In this document: in pieces, positions 14,701 to 29,700 of the stretch
How the letters are laid out: each line of letters begins with the position of its first letter
Position numbering within the stretch: position 1 is the stretch's first letter
Origin: Holothuria scabra
Taxonomy: Eukaryota; Echinodermata; Holothuroidea; Aspidochirotida; Holothuriidae
NCBI GenBank assembly: GCA_037179385.1
Contig: CM074187.1
Span: 14,075,450 to 14,139,449, forward strand
Direction of reading: 5' to 3'
DNA length: 64,000 nucleotides
The notes under the pieces: generated by a model
What the model was told of the DNA's origin: nothing
Seen by the model: only the letters and a program-made list of their open reading frames with translations
Databases searched by the model: none
Made by a program: the position numbers and the translations under genes

Positions 14701-17700
14701 ACCATATATGTAGTTTGAAGCAGGTTTAAAAATCAAAGTTAGGTAATACTCATAACAAAAGATTTTCACAAAGCATTTAACAAAAGCCTTGAAGAGAGAG
14801 AACTTCAGGTAATCTAAACTCTTAGTTCACCATTAGCATTTAGGGAGCATCTTGCAACACTTATCTCACGACAGCATGTTTGGTCTAACAGTAAAGCATC
14901 CGCCTCTCAAGGGGAAGGCCCAGGTTCGATTACCGGGCCAAGTCATACCAAAGACTCTAAAAATGGAACCTACTGCCATTGTGCATGATGCTCTGCATTA
15001 GCAACCAAGTAAGGAAAACAAGCCAGTGAGCTGCAACTGGAAAAAAAGGCTGTGGCCATCTCGACTTGAGCCAATAGGTTGGAAACTGGGCCGTAAAACT
15101 CCACCTAACTAACTGTAACATTTATCTCAACTTTGCAGGAGCAAAAGTCTCATGATAGGGGTTTCTTTCATTTTGACCAATGAATTAATTTATAATCCAT
15201 GAAATATGAAAAGATTAATTTCAGTACCTGTTGAAACTAATGGATGCACTTCAAGAAAAAACATTCACCCTTCCAAGCAAAGAATAGATGATTGTGGATA
15301 CCACATGCAGAAATGTACTGTACTGGTATAAGTACAGTACCAATGAAGTTTGTTAATACCAAACTATACCCAACTTTTTAGAAAACAAGCTCTTCACCAT
15401 AAATAAAGGCATTAATAATTATAATTTCAATTAAACCAATTTGTTCGAAAAAAAGACCAGATCAAATACAAATAAATTAGTTAGTATCATTATACATCGA
15501 AAATATGGTCAGTTGTTCAATCCTTAGCCTAACCTTAGTGCATTTTATCTTGGAAAGGGTCAACAGCAACATGCTTTCTGTATGCTTCATTTATACAGGT
15601 TAATTTGTACACAATGCAATGAACAAATCTTTCCCTCTGCAGAAAAACATTCACTGTGGCTATTGCCAAATCAAATCATAGTACTTCCCTGCTGTCAACG
15701 TGGTGTTTACTGCCCTTAATAAAACACTGCAGTTGGTATATATATATACCAAATTGGAAGCAATGATGTTACACTACGACTTCAGGGTTTAAACTTATTA
15801 TGAATCTGCCAGGCAGAATTTGAGGAACAGATCATTAAATATTTACTTTGTACTGTACTTTAATTTCAAGTTTTTTTTAATTACTTTCTAAAGCTTAATA
15901 TACCTCTACTACTTATAAAGAGTAAATGCTGTACCTGAAGACACTATATTACTCTCACCAAGATTAGTTGAAAAGGAAAAGTTCAAAAAGAAAAATCATA
16001 ATAGACTAAATTCTGATGTTTATCATGGAAATATGAAAACTGTGAAAGTCTAGCATGCAGTGATGCTAATATTTGCCCATATATTAACTTCTTACCCACT
16101 GTGCTGAATCCAAAATTCTCTCCAAGTGTTGTGCAATTGCCTCCTCCTCAATCCTATCAGTATCATTATCTGTCTCAACGTAATCTTCAGATATTCCCTT
16201 TGCCCTTAGCTTCACCTTTTCTTGGGACATATTTACTCCATTCACTACCTTTGTATGTGATTTTTTTACCCCAGTATTGAAAGATGTGTTATTTTGTCTA
16301 TCAACTTCTTTCGTAACATTGAATTTTTCTTTTTTGGAAAGGGAAGATTTCTTCAATTGTTTTTGGTCTTTTTTATTTGAAGGATTGAGGAGAGGTTTTT
16401 TGGCCACTGATGAAGGTGTGCTCTTCTGTGCAATGATAAAATCAGCAGAGAAAAAAGTGCAAATCAGATGAAAAAGAAAGTGTCATGACCTAGAGAGAAA
16501 ACTAGTTAGAAAATAGAGCATTAAATAGAAGAAATTTACAAGAAAAAGCACAACTAAAATGATGAAAGAGGCTGAAAAGGGCATCGAGCAAATAGCAGAA
16601 ATAATGAGCACTTAAGAATGATAAACACGTACTCATCAATACGACAGTATGGACAAATGCATTCTATTGTATAAAAATACTATGACATGAAAATATGACC
16701 ACTATTTGTGAAAAAAAAAAAAACTTCTAGAACATCCTTACAAATGCTTCATATCTTGAAAAAATGCAAAATATTAACAAGAATATGCTCCTTGATTCAG
16801 AATCCATTTCAAACTTGATAAAAGTAAAACTGCATTCCCTTCTTCAAATAGATAAATGTAAAAATTACCTGTTCCTCCTGTGTTTTACAATATTTAGAGT
16901 GTACCTCAAGTCAAGAAATTCAAAAATATTAATTAAACAGCACAGCAAATGAATTCTAAGGGTCCAACTCCCATGTTTATAGAACATTCAAGCCATATGA
17001 TAAAGTGTTGAAATTTATTCACTTAAATAATTTAGTATATTGTGCAATAATTTGCGACTTCCTTGTTGTGCAACTCACATTATCTGTTTTGTTTCCCTTT
17101 AAAACAAAAAATGTTGTTATGACCTTGAACACTTCCTGCTTGCTTGCATAGCATGTTGAACAAAGAGGGCTCAATTAATTACTGCACATCACCCCATAAG
17201 AGTAAGAATGCTATCACACCTTTGAACATAGTACATTAACTTTCAGAAAAACAAAGAAATACAGATTTTAATATCAGTAGTACAACAATGACATCACAAA
17301 AAACATTTTATATCTCCATTCTAGAATGTCCTATGGAGATGAAGAGTTGGACTGTTAGAATTCATTTTTCATGCTGTTTAATAATTTTTTTTACTTGAGC
17401 TACACTTTAAGCAGTTTCACATCACATCAATGAATTATTTAAGTTAATCAGCATGCAGTTTGTTAGTTAGATGGGGGTTAATGACACACCAACATGAATA
17501 ACTTATGAAGTGTCAGCTTTATATAAAAGCAATACAATGGTGGGTTTAATAATCAAATGGAAAATGCAAAGAAGGGCCACAATTCTACTAAAACATCTAC
17601 ATGCAAAAAATTGTCAAAAAAAATGTCATGTTTGGGAAGGTACTGTAGATTGGTTAAGTTTGAATAAATCCAGTTCCTCCTCATAAAAATTGCCTTTTAT

Positions 17701-20700
17701 GACAGACTGGGAGTACTGTGAAAATATTTATTACCCCTTAACCCATGGGGGGCTACAATTAGTATGCAGGATAGGTAGTTATTGATCCAGTATGGAAATA
17801 TTGCATGGGAGGGGGGGATTTAGAATAAGATTCAAAGCTTTCAGTTATTATACTTGCTTATCATCATTTGTAAGGCCAAGAGGGTATCAGCAATTAAGAA
17901 GAGGGTAAGAGTAAACTGTTGGGTGAATACAGAGTAACAGACAGGTCAAATACAGTAAATTAGAAAGAAAAAGTCTGCACATCTCAAGGTCATGGTGTTG
18001 TTGTGCTTACATGGACAGACATTTACATTTATCAAATACATTTATTACAATAATTTTTAACCTAAATAAGACAGGCAAAGGAAGGCTGGGGGTGGGGGTA
18101 TTTGATGGGGGCAAGCCACCACACAGAATATGCAAAGAGGTCTACCAGTTTCTTGAGAGAGTTTAGGCTCTCTGAAGCAACGTCAGGTGTCACGTGTGAA
18201 GAAGTTGTAGTACTTTCATTGGATGACAGTAAGGGAGAAGGTGGTGGTTTCATCTTGCCCGTAGCCATTAATTTATTTATCAGGGCTTGATGCTAAAAGG
18301 AAATAAATACCAGAGTAAATGTATGCACACTAGGAGTGATAAAACAAATAAACTTTGGGAAAAAAGTCACAAAGGTGACTGACAGCAAGTGAAACTCTTT
18401 TTTGGCTTCTCCTTAGTGGAATTTCATTGTATTTTGGGTCCAGGACTAAACTAAAAACAAAAAATAAAAAAAAAACAAAAGTAGAACAAGACAGAGAGTG
18501 ATCTAGAAAAATATGTGGAGGTGCACTTGTGTATTCATTCATTGGGTATTAACTAAATAGTGTTTAAGTGCTTCCATTCCTATACAACTAAAAGACCAGT
18601 ATCAAGGCAAATAAGTATAAAGCGAGTGAAAATTGAGCCCAAGGCACTTCATTAGATAAGTTAATCCTTACCGCTTCTGACACTGGCTGTGATGTCTGCT
18701 GCCCCCTATCAACACATTCCTTTACTTCTTTGTCACTGCTAAGTATTGCTTCATAAGCTTCAGCAAGTTGTTCATCTTCAGGTTTATCAACATTGTTAAC
18801 TATATCACTCTCAACATCATTTGTTTTATTGTCAACAATTGTTTCTATTGTTTCATTAACAATTGGTTCCTTTGTTTCTTGATTAGTTTTACTTTCATTC
18901 TCATTGTTTGCTTCTTTATCATCCTCTGGGATATTAGGAGTGTCAACATTTTCTTCTTGGGGTTTCTGTTTGGACTTCTCGATACTTTGTTTTTTTGAGG
19001 TTGATTTTCCTTTCTTGGAGAATTTCTTGAGAATTAAATGCATGAAGTGAAAAGTTATGGAAGAAATACACAAAAATGAATAAGAATGAATGAGAATGAA
19101 TAAGAATGAATGAACAAATGAATGAACAAATGACTGAACAAATGAGTAAACAACTGAAAAGGAGCATGAAGCAGAGCTCATATTGTTATCACCATGAAAA
19201 TTTATCACTTTGCAGATATCTGTTTGAGACCTGAAAACATATTTATCGAGAAGACAGACTAAATTCATGTTGCATGCATATTAAGATTAATATTAAAGAA
19301 TGATTTCATTGGTAAATGTAATCTCATGTTAGTAGTTCCCATTGTAATGAATTAACATGGAAGTCATTCCAACTGTTAGTGAAAGTTACACTCATTAAGC
19401 CAAACTTTTTTAACTACTCTTATTGGTGGTACAGTATCAACTCAACTAAACATGACATGAGTCGCATCACACATATCAAATGTTCACTGCTTAGAGGCAC
19501 CTGTATTTAACCCTTATCATGCTTAATAAAGCTGAGGGAACTCAAAAGAGTCCTGAAGTTACAGTCACATTTCACCCCCCATCCCCCACCGTCAAAAAAA
19601 AAAAAAAAAAAAGCTACTGACACTTTTAGTAGAGCCTGACTGCAATCTACAGTGTGAGATCAGAAAGCAAATGAAGCCATTATTTGACTTTAGAACAGAC
19701 ACAGCAGCTTAAGTATTTATATTATGAACCTTATGTCGCCAATAGCAGGATAGGAGTTAGACATCTAAGTGATATAAAAAAAGTATGTTTTTTTTTTTTT
19801 TTTTCAAACCAGATCACGCACAAACAAAATTAGCATTACAAAAAGTTTAAAAGTACGTTTATATGGCCTTTATGCTCAGAAAGTCCATAAACTATGCTAT
19901 GAAGTAAATACAAACAAGGTTCTGCAGCAGGCTAACATCATTACCTACAATATTGTCCTGGAAGACAGATTAAAGATACCTTGAAAAGATTGGGAGAGGG
20001 GGAATTCATTTCACTTCTTTGATTTAATCATCATTTCAATTCTTTGACTTGATCAACCATATTTCACACTTTTACTTCCAAACAAATTTCAAAACTACAA
20101 CTAGACTGGTTTTATTCTGTACATGATAGAAAAGAATGGTTTAGTGAAACCATTAAAGCTGTAGATATTATAACGATGACTCAAGCAAAGTACAAGAATG
20201 ATATGACAATTAGCTGAAAAGTTTGAAATGAGGCATGGATCCTACAGGATATGAATGTCAAGTAATAATCTCAAGAAAACTTAAAGGATGCCATTTAAAA
20301 GGATAAAAATTCATCTCAGAGATGTGTGGGCAGATTGATATAAAGGTGCATAACACCAAACAGAATACTTAATTTTTCAAAAGTGAATCATTTTTGTCAG
20401 AACACATTCACAACCTGCATGTGTTTGTAAGTCTCTTTGGCCTTCTGCAGATAATCTATCATGTAAATCCTACCTTCCCATCTTTCTTCGATTCTTTCTT
20501 TCCAAGAAATTTTTCTCTCTGCTCTGTTGTTAATTTCTTCATTTCCTTCTTCCCTGCCTCAGTCTGTTTTGCCTGCAAGGAATATAGCATCACTTAAAAC
20601 GAAGTTCACTTGATATTGTTTTTACTGGCACTACATGACAAATATGCTTAACTGATATATGCCTAAAAATACAAACCTCTCTTGGACCAAATAAAGCATA

Positions 20701-23700
20701 TGACTCTGAAGGTCCACAGTTTGATTCACATGCTGGGTTATACCAAAGACTTTAAAAATGGAACCTACTGTCATAGAGTTCATGTCGCTAGAAACGAATA
20801 GCAAGTTTTAGCCATCTAATGCTGGCAGCTAATAATCCAAAATCTATTTATAGAGAACTTCCTGTTCAGGTATGTTGAGTTCAATTAAAGGCGTTTGTCC
20901 CCTTCAAAGACTATTTGCTCAATAGAGCAACAAGGTTGGTTTAAACTGGTTTAACTGCCACAATTACAGAGACAAGCTTCACCCGAGAAAATGCCTTTTT
21001 CTCAGGTAACATTGGCTAAAACATCCTATTCAATTCCAGCAGCATGTAAATGTTCACTCTAAGCAATACGGTAGGGATAAAGATCCAGTGCCTCACAACT
21101 GGAAAAAAGGGCTGCAGGTTCTGCTAAATTTAACCAGAAGGTTATAAGTTTAAGTGAAAATCTTGTCTAACTTAACCTATGACTAAATTCTGTTTTCTCA
21201 ATAGTTTAGGGTTAAAGCTAGGGGCTCATTGAATTGACATTCATAAGTTAATGAGAGTGCTAAAGGGTCACTACCACATGACAGTGCTTATAGTTAGTAC
21301 AGTCAGTCAAGTTTTATATCCAATAGTTACGGAAAATATTACAACTTTGAATTTTGTGGTGTCCTGACTTGTAATGGTTTTGCACATAATTTCAAAAAAT
21401 GTCTGGTCATGAATTTTTGAAAACCAAATTGAACTAGTAAGTACTTTCTCATAAAACAGTTATTTGTATGTAGGATATTGAGATTGTCTAAGTTTGGCCA
21501 TTTGCCATTGATATGTGAGGAAAACGTAACAGGTTTGGAAAAAGTTGTTAAACTGTATGAACCAACTCGATGAGCCACTTTAAAAAACAAGGGACTGTGC
21601 ATGAGTATGGGATAGTGCATGATGAGGGTTAAAAAACGAAACAAAATGCTGTTTGTAAATAGCTAGGATAAGACAACACAACCTGAGTAGAGTGGATTAC
21701 CCTAAAGATGAGAGAGTTAATCCACTACAACCAAAATTAAATTTATCCTCAAAGAACCCACAGTCATTTTACCATAATGGACCAATGAAAGCTAAAATCC
21801 TCGACAAAAATGATAGGACAAAACAAGCAAAACAAGCAATGGACAGAACACCATCCCCCCACTCCCCCATTCAATGTTGCGGCAGCCCAAGGCGTCCTGA
21901 AACTTCAACATTGATACGGGGAGCGGGGTTTGTCCCATGTATTTTTGTCGAGGATTGTCGGAAGCCTGTACAAAGATATAGGAATTTCCAAATTTTCGTT
22001 TTAAATGCCCTGAAACGAGTAGGTTGCCTTTTTATTTTTCAAGCTACAGGAAAGTAGTAACAGTTGAATTTGTCCGACCAGTATACTGGCATGTCAGATC
22101 AGCGCTGGGTGCTCGAATAAAGATTTTTCTTCCCCAAGTAGCTCATACGAGGAAGGGGGAGGGGGAAATAGTACTCTGGGTGGTGAGAGATTTAATTTAC
22201 TTTAAAAATTGCATGTACTGTAATGGGGAAAAAACAAAGAATTTTTTCCATCTTATTTTTCTACTAGGGGTTAGGGGTAACATATTTCACAATATAACCA
22301 ACGGTTAAACACAAAATTCTCTCTTTTTTCGCATAAATAAACATTTAATGATGATTCAAACTACAATCTGGTTAAAGACAAAATTATATGTAAGCATTAG
22401 GGGTAGTGAACGTGACAATTTACGGGAAAATTTCTCGAAATTGAAATGGTTAACCATTTTTGCACAATGAAAGTTTCCTATAAATAGACAGATCTTCTAT
22501 TTGCACGATTCACCCTTGACAGTCATTGAAATAGTGTGGAGGTCAATGGTTAATCGTGGCGCCAATTAAATATTCTTAGTAATAGGAAGCAGTGTCGAGT
22601 TCTACATCGGGATAATGAGTAAATTTAGCGTTTTAAAGTCCACTTTCTGAGCTTTCTGTAGCAGTTCGGTTTCAAAAATTTAAAATGCTGCGTTTGTCCT
22701 ATAATTTATCTGGAATATCTGTTCTGCCCCTCCCCTGAATGTTGTTTTGATCTCCCCCCTCCTAAAGAAATATTTCTTGCTTGAAAGCGACCCTTCCACC
22801 TTCGGGACCCTGCGGCAACGGATCTTGTGAATAGGTTAGTGACAAAATTAACAACGTTAAACCACCCATGGGTACCTTATTTTGATCACTTCCCTGTCCT
22901 AATTAGAAAGACTGAACATGGACAGAAGTCCGTAATGCGTAATAATTTACATTTCTTCCCTGTGAAATATTTAAAAGCTGCTTTTATTATCTTCTCATGC
23001 AGCAATTGTTCTTTATAATGCTTACACCGTGACATTTGTCATCGAATCACTCCTTTCAAAGTACACAACTTTTATTCACCAACTGTAATTACGTTGTCCA
23101 AGACCGAAAACTTCTTCATATACATTTGTACAGGCTTCCGACAATCCTCGACAAAAATGATGGGACAAAACACGCAAAACAAGCAATGGACGGAACACCA
23201 TCCCCCCACTCCCCCATTCAATGTTGCGGCAGCCCAAGGGGTCCTGAAACTTCAACATTGATATGGGGAGCGGGGTTTGTCCCATGTATTTTTGTCGAGG
23301 ATTGTAGCTATTATTGCTAGGGATGAGTGAATTTTCTTTTTCCAACAATAAAATGCAAGGGTAAAACTGTAAGCAGATAATGGATAAAGCTACAGAAAGG
23401 TTAAGAAATGATTCAAATTATTTCCTTCTGTCAGTAGTTTATAATGTTCATGCAAACATAAGGTTGTGCCTTATGCATATCAAGCATACAAGCAAGGGCA
23501 ACAACACCATCCACAGATTTTCCTCAAACAGCAACCATGGGAAAGAGTTTTAGCACTCGACTGCTTGTCATTTTTGGCAATGGTATTTTTAAGCCTGATT
23601 TTTAAAGAAATTTTCAGGTTGTCCATGGGACAAGCTGGAGCAAAATCGAGGTTGTTTGGAAAAATGTTTAGTTGTCCAAATAAAAGTGAGAAATGATATA

Positions 23701-26700
23701 CAAACAGATGTCTTTGATATCTGTGCCATAAAAAACAAACATTTGGTGTTGGTTTCCATTTCTTTTTCAATGATGAACAATAGGCTGGCCACACCATTGT
23801 CTCAATACCACTTCTTAAGAGCATGCTCACAACATTCTTCCTTGCATATGGGGGAACTAAATATAAAATCTACTTGTCCATCGGACAACCTAAAAGAGAG
23901 AAAGTGGTTGTCTGAAACAATTTTTACCCATCTCAGATGATAGAACAAGTGCTTAAATTTCAGCCCTGATTTTTCCGCAGCAAAATAATGCACACCCAAA
24001 CTTTATCCAAGAATTTTTTTTAATTTCAACATGGACCGGTGTCTATGGAAAAGTCATCTAATAGAAGTTTGAGAGTCACATGCCATGGTCTACACATTAA
24101 AAGCTCCTTAAAAACTGAGCTTCAATAATCAAGTATGTTTCATCATATGCCTTTCATTAACCCCTTTGCTACACATGGTTTCGCTGCAAAACCATAGCAC
24201 TCACCTGCATCCTGGAGTAGCTCATTATAACCCCATGGTAAGTAACTGTGTTTTGGACATGGGATAGGGTTGACGAGGAGATACTTTACACATATGTATC
24301 CTATTGGGGTATAGCAATTAAGGGCAAATATGGTGGCATCCATACAAAGTATTGTGTATACGTAATATAACACATAACTCAGCATAGTGGTATGGACCCC
24401 TTCGGTAGCAAGAGGGTTAAAGGCAAGTTAACAGTACAATCAACTGAAGCACAAAGATTGGGCTAAGATAGACTTGGCCAAGTCTAGGGCTAAGATTGAA
24501 CGTGATTCCTTCCCTCAGTTTCTGTTGAAAGTGCAATGTAAAAGGTATGCAATCAACACAAATTGATCAATAACAACAGCAGTGAAGTATTGCACAAATG
24601 CACAATGATTGAGAAATGGGCAACAAGCCAGAATATCATCCTGTCCAGTAATGTGCAGCTTGCTGTATTGCATTCACATTGGGGTTGCTTCCAATAATTT
24701 AAATGCACATTCAAGACATTGAACATTTAATAAGATACAAAAAATCCCAAATTACTGGGCATGTCGTTTGGCTGCATTTCCCACACACACTGAACCACTA
24801 GTTTACTCTCAAATACATTTTCTTATATTTACAAGCAATTTAAGAGACTTTATTCTGTCATACCCATATCCTCTAAAATATATAATGCTACTAAAATGTG
24901 CATACCATTTCTCCATGTTCTGCTACAAATGCCTCTAATTGTGCGAGGGCGTCATCTGCTTCCTTTTCTGCTGCCTGTTTCAGTTTCATGGAGGCATCAA
25001 TTTGTTTAAGTAGGGTAGACTTCTCTTTTTTAAAGATATCTTCTTTCTCTTTAATATGATCTCTCAGCTGTTTGACTTTCTTGTGATGATCTTCTTCTTC
25101 AGTGGTTAGCTGCATCTGAAGACCTTGCACTACTAAAACAGCCTATCAGAAATGGAAAAGGAGAATCACGAAAGTGGTACATTCAGTTGGTTTGTAAAAC
25201 TTGCCATAATTTTTCTAAACCTGTAAAATTTTCTTCACATACTACTGAATGACAACAGGTCAAACTTAGGCAATCCTTAAATACTACATACAACAGTTGT
25301 TCCCTGAGTACCTAAGATTGCATTCCATTTTTAAAAATTTGCAACCAGACACTTATTTAAAATCATCACACAAAAATATTGCAAGTCAGGATGAAAAAAA
25401 ATCACTTTTTTAACTAAGATGTGAGACTTGAAGATTATGCTAATTATCAGTTTTTCCTGTGGAAGACTGGAATTACCCTCCAAACTAGTTCAGTTACAGG
25501 CTTAATATGACCATTTCAACAAAACTGCTATCAGTGTTATCAAACTTGTCAGTATGGGAGAGACTTTTATGAGCCCAAATAACTATGACTTTACTACTGG
25601 AGATATGTAAGTCCACAGCTGTCCATATTGTCACTCAGGTATATCCAGAAAGAAAAGATTAAGAATTTATTAATGAGGCTTCAGTTGCATTTTTAAAAGG
25701 AACCTTTAAAGTGTACCTCAAGTCAAAAAATTCAAAACTATATATTTAAGAGCATGAAAAATGCATTCTAACAGTCCAACTCCCATCTTCATATGACACT
25801 CCTGAGCTGAGATATAAAATGTTGAAGTTTATTCACTTAAACCAAACCGGTCTATTGCGCAATAATTTGTGACTTTCTTGTTGTACAACTCACATAACAT
25901 TCTTTGTTTCCCTTTAAAATTAAAAATGTTTTCGTGACCTTGAACACTTCTTGTTTGCTTGAATAGCATGTTGCACAAGGAGGGCTTAATTAATTACATC
26001 ACCTCATAACAGTAAGAGTGCTATCACACCTTGTTACACGGTGCAGTAACGTTCGGAAAAACAAAAAAATACAAAGATTGTAATTTGAGTAGTAAAAGAA
26101 AGACATCACAAATTATTGCGCAATGTACCATTTTAAGTTGAGTGAATAAACTTCAACATTTTATATCTCAGCTCAGGAATGTCCTATGAAGATGGGAGTT
26201 TGACTGGTGGAATTTATTTTTTTAGGTCTTTAATATATATTTTTGAATTTTTTGACTTGAGGTACACTTTAATGTGAGTAATGAAACTATGCAGGGGCTA
26301 CAACCAGTCTCCAAACTGGTATTTTATGAATTGGGATTGACTATTTTGGGGGAAAAAGTCAGTCTTTATACCCACAGAAGTAGATATCACCAGAACTGAT
26401 AAAGAATTAATCTGAATTTTAGAATACATCTTACTTCTTTTCTATACTGCTTAAAAGCTGAAGGTAACATCTCTGTTGGAAGTTTAGTCCATTTTTCTTC
26501 ATCTTCCAGTGTTATCTTCCCTTCGTAAGGCACTTCATGAACAGGTTCCAGGTTAGACTTATTTCTGACTGGTCTCTTTGGAGTCTTAGGATGACTTGAT
26601 TCTGATTCATCTGTACGAAATTGAAATGAAACACATTCCATCACCCATCATCAAATTCACACATCTTAATGTGAAAAGACACTGCAGGTCATAACTTCAC

Positions 26701-29700
26701 AGCACTTGAAAAAAAATTGGATGGCCTTATGTTTTACTAAAAATAATTTATTACTTTACCATTCTTTTACAAAGTTGGCATTTTATTTCTTTTACTTGAA
26801 TCCTTTCTAAAGACTGATGTTCATGACCATATCATGGTATCCTAATTTCAGGGGTCGAAATAACAGTGGTCTGTGGGCTTGATGCTCCTACAAATTGGTG
26901 CAGGGCTGCAGCTTCTACAGGAAAGAGGACCAATTGGCTCAAAAATAATTCAGGTCTAATTGTGCAGTCTGTACATAAACCTTCCTATGCACCACACAGC
27001 CTGTGTATTTATATATTGAATGTCACATAGGAGTTACAAAAAAAATCTAACAAAAAAAACTACAGTGAAAACTTTCTCTGTCATGAAAACATACACTCAA
27101 TTTATAAGGTGCAGTTGGTAAAAGTCCTTCATCAGGCCCTACACAATATGCTTCATGGCATTTTGCTCTGTATAGCAGTATTTGAGTGTATATGTGTGGA
27201 GCCTACTATACTTGAATCCTGTCTACACGATCAAACATTTGGTCAAAAACATCATCCTACATTGGTATGACAATGCTAACGGAAAAAACATATGATTGTG
27301 TTGGCTGCTTCCCTTACAAATTTGATTAACACTTAACATGCATGAAGTTAACCACATATTTAGCTGCATGTTTCATCTTCCTAACAAATGCTCAAACATT
27401 TGTATGACAAGGTTTGCAAACATATGTATGATTATGAAGACAGGGCTTTAGGCACTGACTGAGTACTAGATTGTTTTAGTACTGGCCTAAAGGGTGTGGA
27501 CAAACTGGATTTGGTCTAGTTTATCAATCCTTTTTACTTTTTGGCCCCTCGATTTCTCATTTGGCCCCTAAAGTTTATGAATTAATGGCACAATTGGTCC
27601 GCACAGTTTGAAGGTTTATTTATTAAGAATAAATTCCCTGAATTTATGCTTAACAATCATTTAATCACATGACCATACCTTCAGTACCAATTTGCTTAAT
27701 TGTAGCAGAAATTCCTTAGTCAACCTTTAAATTCGTTTTTAAAACACCATGGGAAACACTAGTGAGAATAAAAAGAGAAATTTTAAAAACTAAACACACG
27801 TTTCATTTCTGCCGAGATTAAGGTTGTACCTTACCTTTCTTGCCTTTCTTCTCACCCTTAGGGGTTTCCGGGGGTGTTGGTTTTGCAGGCTTGTCAGCAG
27901 ACATACTGGTAGACTGTCGACTAGGTGGATCCTGTTACCAAAGAATAACAATATTGGTAGATACTTTTGACTGGTTGAACAAGAGTCTATATACAAGATA
28001 AGAATATCATAACTTAAACGAATTAAAAAAATGCAGTTTCAGTTTTTTTTATGTTTCCTCTGCCCTAATTTCACTGACAATTACATTACTGTCTGGATCC
28101 AATCTGAGTACAAAAGAGGCCCTAAACATGATTACGATAAAGGAAAATACCCTATTTTTCTATTCTTTTTTTTTCTCTTATCACTGAAATGCACAGTTTG
28201 AATATGAGAAGATTGCTCATCAAAGAAAAGTGCCAAAACACCAACCATCTTTTTTTTTGTGCAGTAAGCAAAATTCACTAACACCACTAATTCTAATTTT
28301 TCGACTAGCTTAACTGTGATGACAATGTTTTCGAGGTCCAGTCAACCAAGCTTTTCAAACAGCTAAAGATTTTTCTAGATGCAACATATGTAAAACAGCA
28401 AGACCTCTACAAAATAATTTCAGATCAAGCTTTGACCAAATTTTCCTGGTTTCATGATTTGTACCAAAGTGGGTCCCACTAATGGTGTGGATGGATACTG
28501 AATAGATTGTAAGGATCACTCCAATGATGGCCTTTGTTTCATCATCAGTTACTACTTTGTATTTTTTAACACTTACCAATGTGATGGCACTTTTATCATC
28601 CCTGGTAGATGTCTAAGATTGAAACAAAAAAAAAAAGAAACATTTCAAAGTAAATGAAAAGGTCTAACATATTAACATAAAATTTTTAAAGGTTAAAGGG
28701 GCTCATTGAGTTGATGTGGATGGCTAAATAAGATTGTTAAAGGGTCACTATCACATAAACATGCTCATAGTTAACATAATGAGTCAAGCTTCATATCCAA
28801 TAGTCATGGGAAAGTTAAAATTTTGAACTTTGTGATGTCCTGACTTGTAACACTTTTGTATATGACTGAAAAAGTGTCTGGTCACAATTTTTTTAAATCT
28901 GAATTGAACAGTTAAGTACTCACTAGTAAAACATTACTTTTATGTATGTATATTAGGGTTGTCTAAGTTTCACCATTTGTCATTGGTATGTGAAGAAAAC
29001 TTGACATGTTTGGAAAAATTTGTTGTATTTCATGAACCAACTCAATGAGCCTCTTTAAAAAGTAGCTGAAGTGTAAATGAAACAGAAAAAAAAAAAAATA
29101 TAGCACACACAAAGAATGTAACCCATTGAGAATGTCCTCTTTCAAGAAAAATCTTTCACAGCATTTTGTTTTATTTCCACACCAATATAGATAGTAATTG
29201 ATCACTTTCAATGAGATTGGTCACTTCATGACATTTCCTGTGTGCAAGCTGTTAAAATATCATTTCCTGCAATAATAAATTTGAGCTTTGGAAGATAATA
29301 GATTACACAAAAAGTTTTCTCTCTCCAATTGAATTTATGGATTCTTAACTTCCTCATACAGTATGTATTTCCTGTACAAACCATACTTTAAAGATCACAG
29401 TGCAAAAAGAGTGTGCGATGCTAAAACTGCAAAGAGGTGCTGCGCAGGTTTCTACTTTAAAAAAGTAGTCTTTCATTTGATCTAAAAATATTCAAGTACA
29501 TCCATATATTCAAGGGTTGTTGTAATTTCACTGTACATAAAATCATGCAGTGCATCTAATTTACAAATTATTATCTTTTATCTTTGGAATGAGGTGGGGG
29601 AAAGCCAGGTTCAGCATTTGCACTCCACTTTCTCTTAACCCTTTTGGAACGGAAGGGGGTCCATCAAGCCATACTGAGCTACATATTTTATTACATATAC

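Noticed and set aside
14869..15117. A functional tRNA gene
   Set aside because: Only the A and B boxes are tRNA-like; the acceptor and anticodon stems do not form and the body matches the dispersed SINE.
18588..19268. 226-codon open frame on the minus strand as a separate gene
   Set aside because: It is exon 18 plus read-through of the intron microsatellite upstream and a few codons past the donor; the splice signals and phase with neighbours explain it better.
21797..23308. LTR retrotransposon with 165-bp LTRs
   Set aside because: The repeats have inverted ends rather than TG...CA, there is no primer-binding site or polypurine tract that I can see, and the core has no gag/pol.
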